NCBI RefSeq assembly: GCF_021730445.1
Contig: NZ_JADNRM010000001.1
Coordinates: 697,004-761,003 of the forward strand
Length of the DNA stretch: 64,000 nt
Direction of reading: 5' to 3'
Origin: Phocaeicola faecalis
Lineage (GTDB): Bacteria > Bacteroidota > Bacteroidia > Bacteroidales > Bacteroidaceae
Below the pieces are notes generated by a model that worked only from the letters and a program-made list of their open reading frames with translations, ran no database searches and was not told the origin of the DNA. Position numbers and translations under genes: made by a program. Shown here one piece after another: positions 1 to 8,787 of this stretch. The first letter of the stretch is position 1. Each line of letters starts with the position of its first letter.

Positions 1-343
1 TTACGATGGCAAAAGCTTGAGGAAGTACATCATCCAGTGCTTTTTCATACTTTTCAAGCACTTCTTTTTCCAACTTGTCAATCTGCGTAAAGATGCCTTC
101 ACGATCTTCTAACTCAGTAGTCTCGATAGTAGCCTTCAGCTCTTCTATCTTTTTTTGTTCTTCCGTAGCCGAGTCGTGGATATACTTTTTCAATTCCTCT
201 GTTTTGGCACGAAGTTCATCATTGCTCAGTTTGGCAATTTCCGGATATACAGCCTTGATTTTGTCTACCCACGGTTTTATTTCTTTCATGTCGCGGGTGG
301 CCTTGTTTCCAAACAATTTGCCGATAAATTCATTAAATCCCAT
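1..343 (-). CDS. secA: SecA preprotein translocase ATPase, N-terminal part (cut by window edge)
   Basis: The minus strand is open from an ATG at 343-341 to the window edge, giving 114 codons. It begins [20 protein letters not shown] and continues with [15 protein letters not shown] and then the acidic helix region ending [11 protein letters not shown], which is the typical start of Bacteroidales SecA. SecA is the ATPase that drives Sec-dependent export through SecYEG at the inner membrane. The nucleotide-binding motifs lie beyond the edge and cannot be checked. A TAnnTTTG box lies 48 bases upstream of the start. The next gene is on the same strand and ends 95 bases upstream, so secA probably has its own promoter. 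Confidence 0.93.
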   Translation of the reverse strand, partial: MGFNEFIGKLFGNKATRDMKEIKPWVDKIKAVYPEIAKLSNDELRAKTEELKKYIHDSATEEQKKIEELKATIETTELEDREGIFTQIDKLEKEVLEKYEKALDDVLPQAFAIV

Positions 344-390
344 TGTATTTTTGTTTTTATTATTTTCTAATTTGGTTAATTTTGAAAGTG

Positions 391-398
391 CAAAGTTA
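391..398 (-). promoter_or_regulatory. Predicted secA promoter, -7 box
   Basis: Read on the minus strand this is TAACTTTG, a full match to the Bacteroides -7 consensus TAnnTTTG, in the 95-base gap before secA. No good -33 TTTG box was found at the usual spacing, so this rests on the -7 box alone. Confidence 0.45.
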
Positions 399-438
399 AA
401 ATAAAATGCTGATTTATTTGCACTTCTCTCTCTAAATA

Positions 439-2022
439 TTATTTGCGGATGCCAGTCATCGGGGCCAAAGTAGAGGCATTGGGCGCCCGGATGCGCATGA
501 AATGAGCTACAGTAGGTGCAATATTGCCAATCTTCACAGGGGTGTGAATAATTTCGGGCTTCATATTCCATCCCACTAAAACGAGGGGCGAAGAAGCATA
601 AGCATCGCGCACTACCCTTTTGTCTAAAGAATGTTCACGGATAACCGACCAGCCGGGCAGAACTTCTATCCACAAGTCACCCGAACATGCCGGATTATAG
701 CTGTTCTTTATTTTGTCGATGGTGGGAGTCCAAGAGCCTAACTGCAAACGTTGTGAAGAATAGACGTCTTTCACACCGCTAAACTGCACCAGAAATTCTG
801 ACGAACGAGTCAATATCTCAGTATAGTTAAGCTGTTTTTGCTCAATAAACTTATGATTCAAATAGATTTCCTGTTCGTGATGAGCTTCCACATACTGGCC
901 CTCGCCATAAATGGCAGCCAAATAAAGGTTTAACAATGCAGAGCAACGCTGAATATAGAATTCTCCGCTCGGTATTTTATATTGAGGAGGATCAGCCGGT
1001 TCGGGATCTGTATATCCGGTGGAAGTAATGAAGAAAAGAGTGTTGTGCAAACCCACTTTTCTATCAATCATATCCAGCAGCTCGGCGATGCTATTATCCA
1101 GACGAACGTAAGTATCCTGCATTTCCAGTGGCAACTCGGACGGAGATTTGTGGTCATAGTTTCCGGCATAATAAGCCAAAGACAACAAATCCGGCACATT
1201 ATCCTTGCCGATAGGGGTAGAATTGAGACAAGCGTTCACCAAACGGTTCACCTCGTCATTGGCATAAGGACTGGTTTTCAGTCTTCTGTATTTCAGCTTC
1301 CTTTCATCATCAAAATTATGTTTAAAAGTCAGCTGCTTGGTTTCTGTAGTCAGATATTTATAAGCGGTAACAGGCAGATAAGGTCCCCACACCATATCAC
1401 CGATGCGGAAATCAAGCCCCTGATAATCGTTATACGTAGAAATCCAGGAAGGGAAAGTGCCATAATATGTACTTCCACTCCATTTTCCTGTTTCATCATT
1501 AATCCAAAAAGCACCTTTGGCTGCATGACCGGCAGCCAGTACTGCCATTTCACGAGTCGGAGCGATAGAATAAACTTCTGCCACCCCTTGTGTAGCCACT
1601 GTCAGTTCGTCTGACAAGTTTGACACTTTCAATTTTGCAGGAGAAGTGGACTCGGAAGTATAAATTCCCATAAAGTTATTGTCGTCCACACAATTAATCA
1701 CGCGCAGAGTGGCACGATCCATCCAGTTATTCCCTACAATACCGTTGGTATAAGGAGTGGTTCCCGAATAAATAGCGGCCACAGACGATGATTTATCCAC
1801 ATTGATAAAATCATATTCTGCATTCAAGTATATTCTACCTTCTTTCCACAACCGTTTGAATCCCCGTTCTCCATACAAAGCCGAAAAAGCTTCTATATAG
1901 TCTGTCCGCAATTGGTCGATAGTAAGCCCTACCACCAACTTAGGAACTGCAGGAACATTTTGTGCCTGAAGTCCCGTTAATGCTATTACGGTCAGAAGAG
2001 AAGTTAAGATGCGTCCTTTCAT
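439..2022 (-). CDS. Secreted alkaline-phosphatase-fold protein (type I phosphodiesterase/PafA-like), probably catalytically degenerate
   Basis: 527 aa with a signal peptide (cleavage near LQAQ, residue 21). The fold is recognisable: [13 protein letters not shown] near residue 30 keeps the first metal-ligand Asp (D36), [15 protein letters not shown] near 85-99 matches the usual IYTGTxPxxHGIxGN, and [19 protein letters not shown] resembles the late helix of the family. The catalytic positions look lost. The nucleophile block TxxGHA reads KSSSVA, the metal motif D-Y-V-G-H is replaced by GNYDHK, and the DHG metal site after the late beta strand is replaced by STGYT. The length is normal and the frame intact, so this looks like a retained pseudoenzyme rather than a pseudogene. 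It overlaps the upstream DUF4105 gene by 4 bases (ATGA), so the two are probably cotranscribed and translationally coupled. Confidence 0.75.
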   Translation of the reverse strand: MKGRILTSLLTVIALTGLQAQNVPAVPKLVVGLTIDQLRTDYIEAFSALYGERGFKRLWKEGRIYLNAEYDFINVDKSSSVAAIYSGTTPYTNGIVGNNWMDRATLRVINCVDDNNFMGIYTSESTSPAKLKVSNLSDELTVATQGVAEVYSIAPTREMAVLAAGHAAKGAFWINDETGKWSGSTYYGTFPSWISTYNDYQGLDFRIGDMVWGPYLPVTAYKYLTTETKQLTFKHNFDDERKLKYRRLKTSPYANDEVNRLVNACLNSTPIGKDNVPDLLSLAYYAGNYDHKSPSELPLEMQDTYVRLDNSIAELLDMIDRKVGLHNTLFFITSTGYTDPEPADPPQYKIPSGEFYIQRCSALLNLYLAAIYGEGQYVEAHHEQEIYLNHKFIEQKQLNYTEILTRSSEFLVQFSGVKDVYSSQRLQLGSWTPTIDKIKNSYNPACSGDLWIEVLPGWSVIREHSLDKRVVRDAYASSPLVLVGWNMKPEIIHTPVKIGNIAPTVAHFMRIRAPNASTLAPMTGIRK

Positions 2023-3188
2023 TTACTGTTTTGTCTGTAATATAAAATTAGGTGGCCTGCAGAGCATACAAGCAAACACAGTGCCAAAGGTAATACCGTT
2101 ACGTTGAATTTTTGCTGTATAAACGGCATTATCATTATAAAAAGTGTTAAACACACCACATTTATTAGATGATAGAGGTCTTTTTGCCCTTTTATCGCCT
2201 TATAAATCATCACCGGCAAGTAAATAAGGGGAATGGGATTGAACAAAATAATCAGCCAATTGGAACCGACTGTCGGCTGAATGGAAAAGAAAAATAAAAA
2301 AGCGATGATGCATCCGGCTATCCCCTGCGCTCCGAACAAGAACAAATCCCAGGCCCAAATCACCTTCTTCCATTTCAATTGAAGCCACGCAATCATGCAA
2401 GTCACAACCAATAATATGCATGCACACGACAGAGGAGACAATGGGAAACCTGCTTCCGCTTCTTCCGGCTCCACATCCACCACCTTTGACTCACTGAGCA
2501 CCAGCGGACGAACACTGTCACCCTGCATAATGACTGCTGCCCTTGCCGCTTCCAGCATATTAAAAGGAGCGAACATCTGTTTTCTTCCATCGATAGGAGC
2601 ATCCGCCTCACTGCCTAGACAAAGATCAATTCCTAATTCATCCCATTCATTCCCTTCCGTACACCGATGAACAATATCCCTGAAAGTGACCCCTTCTTCC
2701 GCTTCCGGATAAACCACTTTCCCATTGATACAGTCCTCTATCTTATCACGCGCACGCGTAGTACAATTATCGTAAAAGTAATTATAACGGTAAACCCGGT
2801 TCTCGGGACGATAATTTTCTTCGAGCAAATTCCATATCTTTTGTTTCTCTTCAGCGGTAAGGTTTAGCACTTGTTGATAAACCGACGAACCGCGCATGGC
2901 ATATTCTCCTTCAAAATAAGAATAAGGCACTACTCCCAGTCGATAATCAGTTTCACCTTTTATAAAGCGCATCTCAAAATTAGGAGTATTAAAACTGAAG
3001 ATACCATAATTAAAGACCAAGTCCTGCCCCTCCGCCGGATTTTCATAACGAATAGCGGTATGGCCGAACAATTCATAAATCTCGGTTCCCGGCGCACAAG
3101 TCAGCAAACTCACTTTTACACTATCCTGCTGGGCACGGACACCCCAAGAAGCCAATATTAAATAAAGTAGAACAAGTAGTTTCTTCAT
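2019..3188 (-). CDS. DUF4105 domain membrane protein
   Basis: 389 aa from the ATG at 3188, chosen because it gives a clean signal peptide (MKKLLVLLYLILASWGVRAQ). A longer reading from 3266 would add 26 residues upstream of it. The periplasmic part contains LLTCAPGTEIYELFGHTAIR and RYNYFYDNCTTRARDKI, features I associate with DUF4105, where conserved His and Cys residues have been compared with papain-like NlpC/P60 folds. The C-terminal third (from about residue 255) has several hydrophobic segments and is inner-membrane. The function of the family is not established. Its stop overlaps the start of the alkaline-phosphatase-fold gene, implying a two-gene operon. Confidence 0.8.
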   Translation of the reverse strand: MKKLLVLLYLILASWGVRAQQDSVKVSLLTCAPGTEIYELFGHTAIRYENPAEGQDLVFNYGIFSFNTPNFEMRFIKGETDYRLGVVPYSYFEGEYAMRGSSVYQQVLNLTAEEKQKIWNLLEENYRPENRVYRYNYFYDNCTTRARDKIEDCINGKVVYPEAEEGVTFRDIVHRCTEGNEWDELGIDLCLGSEADAPIDGRKQMFAPFNMLEAARAAVIMQGDSVRPLVLSESKVVDVEPEEAEAGFPLSPLSCACILLVVTCMIAWLQLKWKKVIWAWDLFLFGAQGIAGCIIAFLFFFSIQPTVGSNWLIILFNPIPLIYLPVMIYKAIKGQKDLYHLINVVCLTLFIMIMPFIQQKFNVTVLPLALCLLVCSAGHLILYYRQNSK

Positions 3189-3255
3189 ATTAATCCAATG
3201 TTTTGATACGCACTGAAATCGTTCTTCATCCGTATCAAAATTACAATTCACGCTG

Positions 3256-3263
3256 CAAAAGTA
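3256..3263 (-). promoter_or_regulatory. Predicted promoter of the DUF4105/phosphatase-like operon
   Basis: On the minus strand this reads TACTTTTG, a match to TAnnTTTG, 67 bases upstream of the chosen ATG. The -33 region is AT-rich without a clear TTTG. Confidence 0.45.
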
Positions 3264-3356
3264 CACCTAAATATTAATTAATACCTCACAAATACCGTTT
3301 TTTATTGCAATTCCTATTGTTTTTTTACGTTACTTTGCAGCCATAAAAGCAAAGTT

Positions 3357-4085
3357 GTGAATTTAATAATTGATATAGGAAATTCAGTAGCCAAGCTGGC
3401 TATCTTTGACAAAGACGAATTGGTAGAAGTATTTCGCGGTTCCAATCATTCATTGGATAGCCTTCCGATGCTTTGCTCCCGATACCCCTTGGAACGAGGT
3501 ATCATCGCCTCTGTCATCACATTAAGCAACACGATCCGTCGACAACTGGACAAGTTGCCCTTTAAAATCATAGAACTAAGTCACGAAACTCCGGTCCCCA
3601 TTACCAACCTATACAAGACACCGCAAACGCTGGGAATGGACAGGCTGGCCGCCGTCGTAGCCGCTACATGGCTAAAGCCCAACAATGACATACTGGTCAT
3701 TGACGCCGGAACATGTGTCACATACGATTTCATCGATGCACAACACCAATACCATGGTGGCAATATATCTCCCGGAATGCGTATGCGCTTCAAAGCACTC
3801 AATATATTTACGGACAAGCTACCTAAAGTCAGTGCCAAAGGAGACATTCCCCTTTACGGACAAACGACGGAAACTGCTATTCGGGCCGGAGTCATCAGAG
3901 GTATGGAACTTGAAATGAGTGGATACATCTCCCTTATTCAAAAGAATTACCCCGAACTTTTGGTTTTTTTAACAGGCGGAGATGATTTTTCTTTTGATAC
4001 AAACTTAAAAAGTATCATCTTTGCAGATAGATTTTTAGTATTGAAAGGTTTAAACAGAATATTAAGCTATAATGATAAATTATAA
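3357..4085 (+). CDS. coaX: Type III pantothenate kinase
   Basis: 242 aa starting with GTG. Type III pantothenate kinase phosphorylates pantothenate, the first step of coenzyme A synthesis, in the cytoplasm. The N-terminus has the phosphate-binding IDIGNS (residues 5-10), followed by [13 protein letters not shown] and then [14 protein letters not shown], the two most diagnostic CoaX blocks, and [12 protein letters not shown] -7-like box (TTACTTTG, 3330-3337) sits just upstream, giving a very short leader, which supports the GTG start. The 3' end overlaps the following outer-membrane protein gene by 14 bases, so this gene heads the operon running to about 10.9 kb. Confidence 0.93.
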   Translation: MNLIIDIGNSVAKLAIFDKDELVEVFRGSNHSLDSLPMLCSRYPLERGIIASVITLSNTIRRQLDKLPFKIIELSHETPVPITNLYKTPQTLGMDRLAAVVAATWLKPNNDILVIDAGTCVTYDFIDAQHQYHGGNISPGMRMRFKALNIFTDKLPKVSAKGDIPLYGQTTETAIRAGVIRGMELEMSGYISLIQKNYPELLVFLTGGDDFSFDTNLKSIIFADRFLVLKGLNRILSYNDKL

Positions 4086-5346
4086 AAGACTGATTAGTGC
4101 GTTAATTATACTCACATTCACTGGGCTAGCCGTAGCCCAAACAAGCACAAACTCACCTTATACGCGCTATGGGTTCGGTTCATTGGCCGACCAGGGCTTC
4201 GGCAATAGCAAAGCGATGGGTGGAATAGCCTACGGGGTAAGAAACGGTTATCAAATCAACGCATCTAATCCGGCGTCATATACGGCAGTCGATTCTTTGA
4301 CGTTCTTGTTTGATGCCGGCATGACTTTGCAAAATGCCAACTTCAAGGAAGGCAATATAAAGACCAACGCTAAGAATTCAAGTTTCGACTACTTGGCTAT
4401 GCAGTTCCGTTTATGGAAACGTATGGGAATGGCTGTGGGATTTATCCCTTTCTCGACGGTAGGATACAGTCTGAGTAACACTTCCGAATTGACTAAGGAT
4501 GAAGACGGAACTGTTATCAACAAGACTGCTTCTTATGCCGGTGATGGAGGGTTGCAACAAGTATTTGCAGGTGTAGGCTTCAAAGTGCTCGACAATCTGT
4601 CAATCGGTGCAAACATCTCTTATATATATGGTGATATCACACACTCTGTAACGACTGCTTTCAGCAACTCTAGTTCATTCAGCAGTGTCAGATTAGACAA
4701 GATATCCATCAATGATTATAAATTAGACTTCGGTTTGCAATATAGCTATAAGTTCAATAAAAAACACGTTTTAAACTTTGGTGCTGTATATTCATTGGGA
4801 CATTCGATGAATGGCAAAGGATATAAATATAATCAGAAGTGGTTGAACGGAGCTGATTATCCTTCCACCCAGACAGGTGATACGATTACCAACGCATTCA
4901 GTCTGCCGCATACGTTTGGCGCAGGTTTGACTTATGTATATGACAACCGACTGACTGTGGGTGCTGATTTCACTTATCAAAAATGGGAGGATGCAAAATT
5001 CTATAATGAGAAGAATTACTTCTGCAACCGCACAAAAATAGCCGTAGGTGCTGAGTTTATTCCTAGTCCCTACAGCCACAATTATCTGAAACGTATCCGC
5101 TACCGCGTTGGTGGATATTATTCAGACCCATATACCAAAGTGGACGGTCAGGACGGGACCCGCGAATATGGAGTAAGTGCCGGTTTCGGTTTCCCGCTGT
5201 TCCAAAGCAAGTCCATCCTGAATATCTCGGGACAATATGTAAAAGTAAGTCCGAAAGTTAAAGGAATGTTGGAAGAGAATTATTTGAAAATCAATATCGG
5301 ACTGACCTTTAACGAACGTTGGTTTATGAAGTGGAAAGTCGATTAA
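4072..5346 (+). CDS. Outer-membrane beta-barrel protein (FadL/OmpP1-like architecture)
   Basis: 424 aa with a signal peptide ending at about residue 22 (GLAVAQT). After it comes [28 protein letters not shown], a N-terminus seen in FadL/TodX-like barrels, followed by alternating amphipathic strands (for example [20 protein letters not shown]) to the end. The exact substrate is unknown. The gene starts inside coaX (14-base overlap) and is followed after 50 bases by a TPR protein gene and then lptC, which suggests a role in envelope assembly rather than nutrient uptake. The family assignment is from overall architecture only. Confidence 0.7.
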   Translation: MINYKRLISALIILTFTGLAVAQTSTNSPYTRYGFGSLADQGFGNSKAMGGIAYGVRNGYQINASNPASYTAVDSLTFLFDAGMTLQNANFKEGNIKTNAKNSSFDYLAMQFRLWKRMGMAVGFIPFSTVGYSLSNTSELTKDEDGTVINKTASYAGDGGLQQVFAGVGFKVLDNLSIGANISYIYGDITHSVTTAFSNSSSFSSVRLDKISINDYKLDFGLQYSYKFNKKHVLNFGAVYSLGHSMNGKGYKYNQKWLNGADYPSTQTGDTITNAFSLPHTFGAGLTYVYDNRLTVGADFTYQKWEDAKFYNEKNYFCNRTKIAVGAEFIPSPYSHNYLKRIRYRVGGYYSDPYTKVDGQDGTREYGVSAGFGFPLFQSKSILNISGQYVKVSPKVKGMLEENYLKINIGLTFNERWFMKWKVD

Positions 5347-5396
5347 CAAACCCAAAAGATAAAGTTTTAAAATAATAACAACTAAATTTATATACG

Positions 5397-6752
5397 ATGA
5401 AAATGAAGATGGTAACAGCGCTGTTCGCTCTTTCTTTAAGTGCAACAGCTTCTTTCGCTCAAACCGGAGCGTCAGACGGTTCAAGGTATGGTCATGGTCA
5501 AGACAGTATTAACTGTCTGAAAAACATTAGTATCTATTCTGAGTACGTAAAAACAAACAACTTCAAGGATGCTTATACTCCATGGAAGAGCGTATTCAAT
5601 GAAGCTCCGATTGCTCAGGCAGGTACTTACACAAACGGTGCAAAGATTCTTCGTTGGTTCATTGCCAATGAAAAAGATGCAGCTAAACAAAAACAATATT
5701 TTGAAGAACTGATGAATGTATACGATCAACGCATCAAATACTTGGACATATTGAACGGTTACGTTAAAACTCCTGTAACCAAAGGCTCTATCATCGGAAT
5801 GAAAGCTCATGACTATTTCACAATGGGATGTCCTGACCTGAACACCGCATACAATTTGTTCAAAGAAGCCGTTGATTTAGAGAAAGATAACGCTGACTAC
5901 TTTGTACTTCAAGAATTTACTGATGTTTCCGGACGTAAGGTAAAGGCTGACGAAGCACACAAAGAACAGTTCATTCAAGACTATATCGCTGCTGCCGGTT
6001 ATGCAGACGCAGCATTCAAAAAAGAAACTAAAGCAAAGACCAAAGAACTGCTGAAAGTTGCCAAAGACAACATCGACGCATTCTTCATCAACAGTGGTGT
6101 AGCTACTTGCGATAACTTACAATCTATTTATGCTCCGAAAGTTGAACAGAACAAGACTAATCTGGACTATCTGAAACAAGTAATCAGTGTAATGCAAATG
6201 CTGGGATGTACAGAACAGGAAGCATACTTTGCTGCATCTGAACATGCACACGCTATCGAACCGACTTCTGAAACAGCTATCGGTTGCGGATATATGTATT
6301 TCAAGAAAGGCGATTTGGATAAATGTATCACATACTTCGACCAGGCCATCGAACTGGAACAAGACCCTGTGAAGAAAGCAGATTATTGCTATAAGACTTC
6401 TGCCATCCTGTTTAACAAAAAACAGTTGAGCAAAGCTAAACAATATGCATTGAAATCTATCTCTTTGGACGGAAACAACGGTAAGCCTTACATCCTGATT
6501 GCTAATATGTATGCATCAAGCCCCAACTGGAGCGATGAGAATGCATTGAACAAGTGTACATATTTTGCAGTTATCGACAAATTGCAGAGAGCTAAGAGTG
6601 TAGATTCAAGCGTAGAAGAAGAAGCAAACAAGTTGATTGGTACTTACTCACGCTATACTCCGAAAGACGAAGACTTGTTCTTCCTCGGATTAAAGAAAGG
6701 CGACAGTGTAACAATCGGCGGATGGATTGGTGAAACAACTACTATCAGATAA
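5397..6752 (+). CDS. Secreted tetratricopeptide-repeat protein
   Basis: 451 aa with a short signal peptide (TASFAQT near residue 22). TPR-like helical pairs are visible, notably AIGCGYMYFKKGDLDKCITYFDQAIELEQDP and ADYCYKTSAILFNKKQLSKAKQYALKSISLD in the C-terminal half. Probably a periplasmic scaffold. The stop codon is two bases from the lptC start, so the two are translationally linked. Conserved-looking placement beside lptC suggests it serves lipopolysaccharide or outer-membrane assembly; this is inference from context only. Confidence 0.75.
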   Translation: MKMKMVTALFALSLSATASFAQTGASDGSRYGHGQDSINCLKNISIYSEYVKTNNFKDAYTPWKSVFNEAPIAQAGTYTNGAKILRWFIANEKDAAKQKQYFEELMNVYDQRIKYLDILNGYVKTPVTKGSIIGMKAHDYFTMGCPDLNTAYNLFKEAVDLEKDNADYFVLQEFTDVSGRKVKADEAHKEQFIQDYIAAAGYADAAFKKETKAKTKELLKVAKDNIDAFFINSGVATCDNLQSIYAPKVEQNKTNLDYLKQVISVMQMLGCTEQEAYFAASEHAHAIEPTSETAIGCGYMYFKKGDLDKCITYFDQAIELEQDPVKKADYCYKTSAILFNKKQLSKAKQYALKSISLDGNNGKPYILIANMYASSPNWSDENALNKCTYFAVIDKLQRAKSVDSSVEEEANKLIGTYSRYTPKDEDLFFLGLKKGDSVTIGGWIGETTTIR

Positions 6753-6754
6753 TT

Positions 6755-7408
6755 ATGTCAGTTGTAAAAAAACGAAATTCACACCTTATATTTATGAACA
6801 TAACAGTTGTCGTTTGGACAACTGTTATGTTTGTTTTATTCCCCGCATGCTCGGGAGACAATAAAAACCTGGCAGAAGCCATAACCGAACGTGATTCCCT
6901 CCCCACCATGAGAACGCTGGGAGTGACTACCTTAATATCCGATTCGGGCATCACACGCTACAAAATCATTACCGAAGAGTGGGAAATCTACGATAAAAAG
7001 AACCCGCCTTATTGGGCTTTCGAAAAAGGAGTCTATCTGGAAAAATTCGATTCACTGTTCCATATCGATGCCAGCATCAAAGCCGATACAGCTTATTATT
7101 ACGAGAAAAAGAAACTTTGGGAACTGAGAAGCAATGTACATATCCGCAACCTTCAAGGGGACAAATTTGACACACAACTTCTGTTCTGGGACGAAGCTAA
7201 AGAACAAATCTATTCCGACAAGCCTATCCATATTGAACAAGCAGACAAAAGCATTATAAACGGGCAGTATGGATTCAAGTCGAACCAACAACTGACCGAG
7301 TATGAAATCTATAACAGTGGCGGTGAGTTTGTTGTAGAAGACACAGCCCCGGCAGACAGCACAAAAGCCACTGCTTCGGACAGTATCAAGACCGACTCGA
7401 TACATTAA
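6755..7408 (+). CDS. lptC: LPS export ABC transporter periplasmic protein LptC
   Basis: 217 aa. A membrane or lipoprotein signal (residues 14-32, FPAC at 29-32) is followed by a beta-rich domain characteristic of Bacteroidales LptC: TEEWEIYDKKNPPYWAFEKGVYLEKFD, then KKLWELRSNVHIRN and SDKPIHIEQ. LptC bridges the inner-membrane LptBFG extractor to LptA in the transport of lipopolysaccharide to the outer membrane. The C-terminal 20 residues are Ser/Thr/Asp-rich and probably disordered. An internal ATG at 6794 is an alternative start, but it would still leave the signal intact. No other lpt gene is in the window. Confidence 0.85.
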   Translation: MSVVKKRNSHLIFMNITVVVWTTVMFVLFPACSGDNKNLAEAITERDSLPTMRTLGVTTLISDSGITRYKIITEEWEIYDKKNPPYWAFEKGVYLEKFDSLFHIDASIKADTAYYYEKKKLWELRSNVHIRNLQGDKFDTQLLFWDEAKEQIYSDKPIHIEQADKSIINGQYGFKSNQQLTEYEIYNSGGEFVVEDTAPADSTKATASDSIKTDSIH

Positions 7409-7420
7409 TTAATTATCATT

Positions 7421-8680
7421 ATGGGCATCATCATAGAAATAATAATCACAATGGCCTTTTCCGCCTTCTTTTCAGGAATGGAAATTGCTTTTGTTTCCTC
7501 AAATAAATTACGCTTTGAGATGGACCGCAATAGCCAGAGCCTCACCTCTCGCATCCTTTCCATCTTCTTTCATAACCCGAACAATTTCATTTCTACCATG
7601 TTGGTAGGAAACAATATAGCCCTCGTCATCTACGGTATCTTGATGGCGCAGGTCATCGAGCAGAACATTTTGGCAGGACTCATTAACAATGAACTCTTAC
7701 TGGTACTGATTCAAACTATCATATCAACATTAATCATCCTGGTGACCGGCGAATTCCTACCCAAAACACTATTTAAAATCAATCCCAACTTAACACTGAA
7801 CATATTCGCCGTTCCCGCATTTATCTGCTACATAATCCTCTACCCTATCAGCAAATTTGCATCAGGACTATCTAACCTGATATTGCGTATCTTAGGTATA
7901 AAAGTAAATAAGGAAGCCAGTGACAAAGCCTTTACAAAAGTAGATTTGGACTATTTCATCCAAAGCAGCATCCAAGATGTCGACAATAAAAAAGAAATTG
8001 ATACCGAAATCAAAATATTCCAAAATGCACTTGACTTTTCCAATATAAAGATTCGTGACTGCATGGTTCCACGTACCGAAATAGTAGCCATCGAATACGA
8101 CACTTCACTCGAAGAACTGAAAGCACGTTTCATAGAAAGTGGAATCAGCAAAATCATTGTATACAAGGAGAATATAGACAATATTGTAGGCTATATCCAT
8201 TCATCAGAGATGTTCCGCGAAGTAACCGACTGGACCGAACATATCCGCCAACTCCCTATTGTTCCCGAAACTATGGGCGCGCACAAGCTGATGAAACTAT
8301 TCATGCAACAAAAGAAATCGCTGGCAGTGGTGGTCGACGAGTTCGGCGGCACTTCAGGCATTGTGGCACTGGAAGACTTGGTAGAAGAGATTTTTGGTGA
8401 AATAGAAGACGAACATGATACCACATCTTACATAGCTAAAGAAATCGGTGACAACGAATACGTTCTTTCAGGACGTTTGGAAATAGAAAAGGCAAACGAA
8501 CTTTTCTCACTCAACTTGCCCGAAAGCGATGAATACCAAACCATCGGCGGCCTCATCCTGCACCACTACCAAAGCTTTCCCAAAATGCATGAAGTGATAA
8601 AGTTCGACAATTTCCAGTTCAAAATAATTAAAGTCACAGCCACCAAAATCGAGCTTGTAAAGCTGAAAGTGACCGGATAA
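7421..8680 (+). CDS. CNNM/CorC-type membrane protein (DUF21, two CBS domains, CorC_HlyC domain)
   Basis: 419 aa. The N-terminal half is a DUF21 transmembrane domain (hydrophobic segments near residues 3-25, 60-82, 100-125 and 130-150, including the family motif SGMEIAFVSSNKLR). Then come two CBS domains with MVPRTEIVAIEYDTSLEELKARFIESGISKIIVY and AVVVDEFGGTSGIVALEDLVEEIFGEIEDEHD, and a C-terminal CorC_HlyC domain (YQTIGGLILHHYQSFPKMHEV). Relatives are implicated in Mg2+/Co2+ export; older annotation calls them hemolysins, and the gliding protein GldE is a Bacteroidota relative. Exact substrate is not readable. It follows lptC by 12 bases in the same operon. Confidence 0.88.
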   Translation: MGIIIEIIITMAFSAFFSGMEIAFVSSNKLRFEMDRNSQSLTSRILSIFFHNPNNFISTMLVGNNIALVIYGILMAQVIEQNILAGLINNELLLVLIQTIISTLIILVTGEFLPKTLFKINPNLTLNIFAVPAFICYIILYPISKFASGLSNLILRILGIKVNKEASDKAFTKVDLDYFIQSSIQDVDNKKEIDTEIKIFQNALDFSNIKIRDCMVPRTEIVAIEYDTSLEELKARFIESGISKIIVYKENIDNIVGYIHSSEMFREVTDWTEHIRQLPIVPETMGAHKLMKLFMQQKKSLAVVVDEFGGTSGIVALEDLVEEIFGEIEDEHDTTSYIAKEIGDNEYVLSGRLEIEKANELFSLNLPESDEYQTIGGLILHHYQSFPKMHEVIKFDNFQFKIIKVTATKIELVKLKVTG

Positions 8681-8787
8681 CAGATTTTTTTCACAATAAA
8701 ATAGATTGTAAACCGCATTTTTTGTATCTTCGTGCGCTAAATCTATAAAGTATAGAAAAACAATAAACAAAATAGTATAATTTAGAA

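Noticed and set aside
982..1614. 210-codon plus-strand frame
   Set aside because: It is antisense to the alkaline-phosphatase-fold gene, whose reading is supported by a signal peptide and family motifs.
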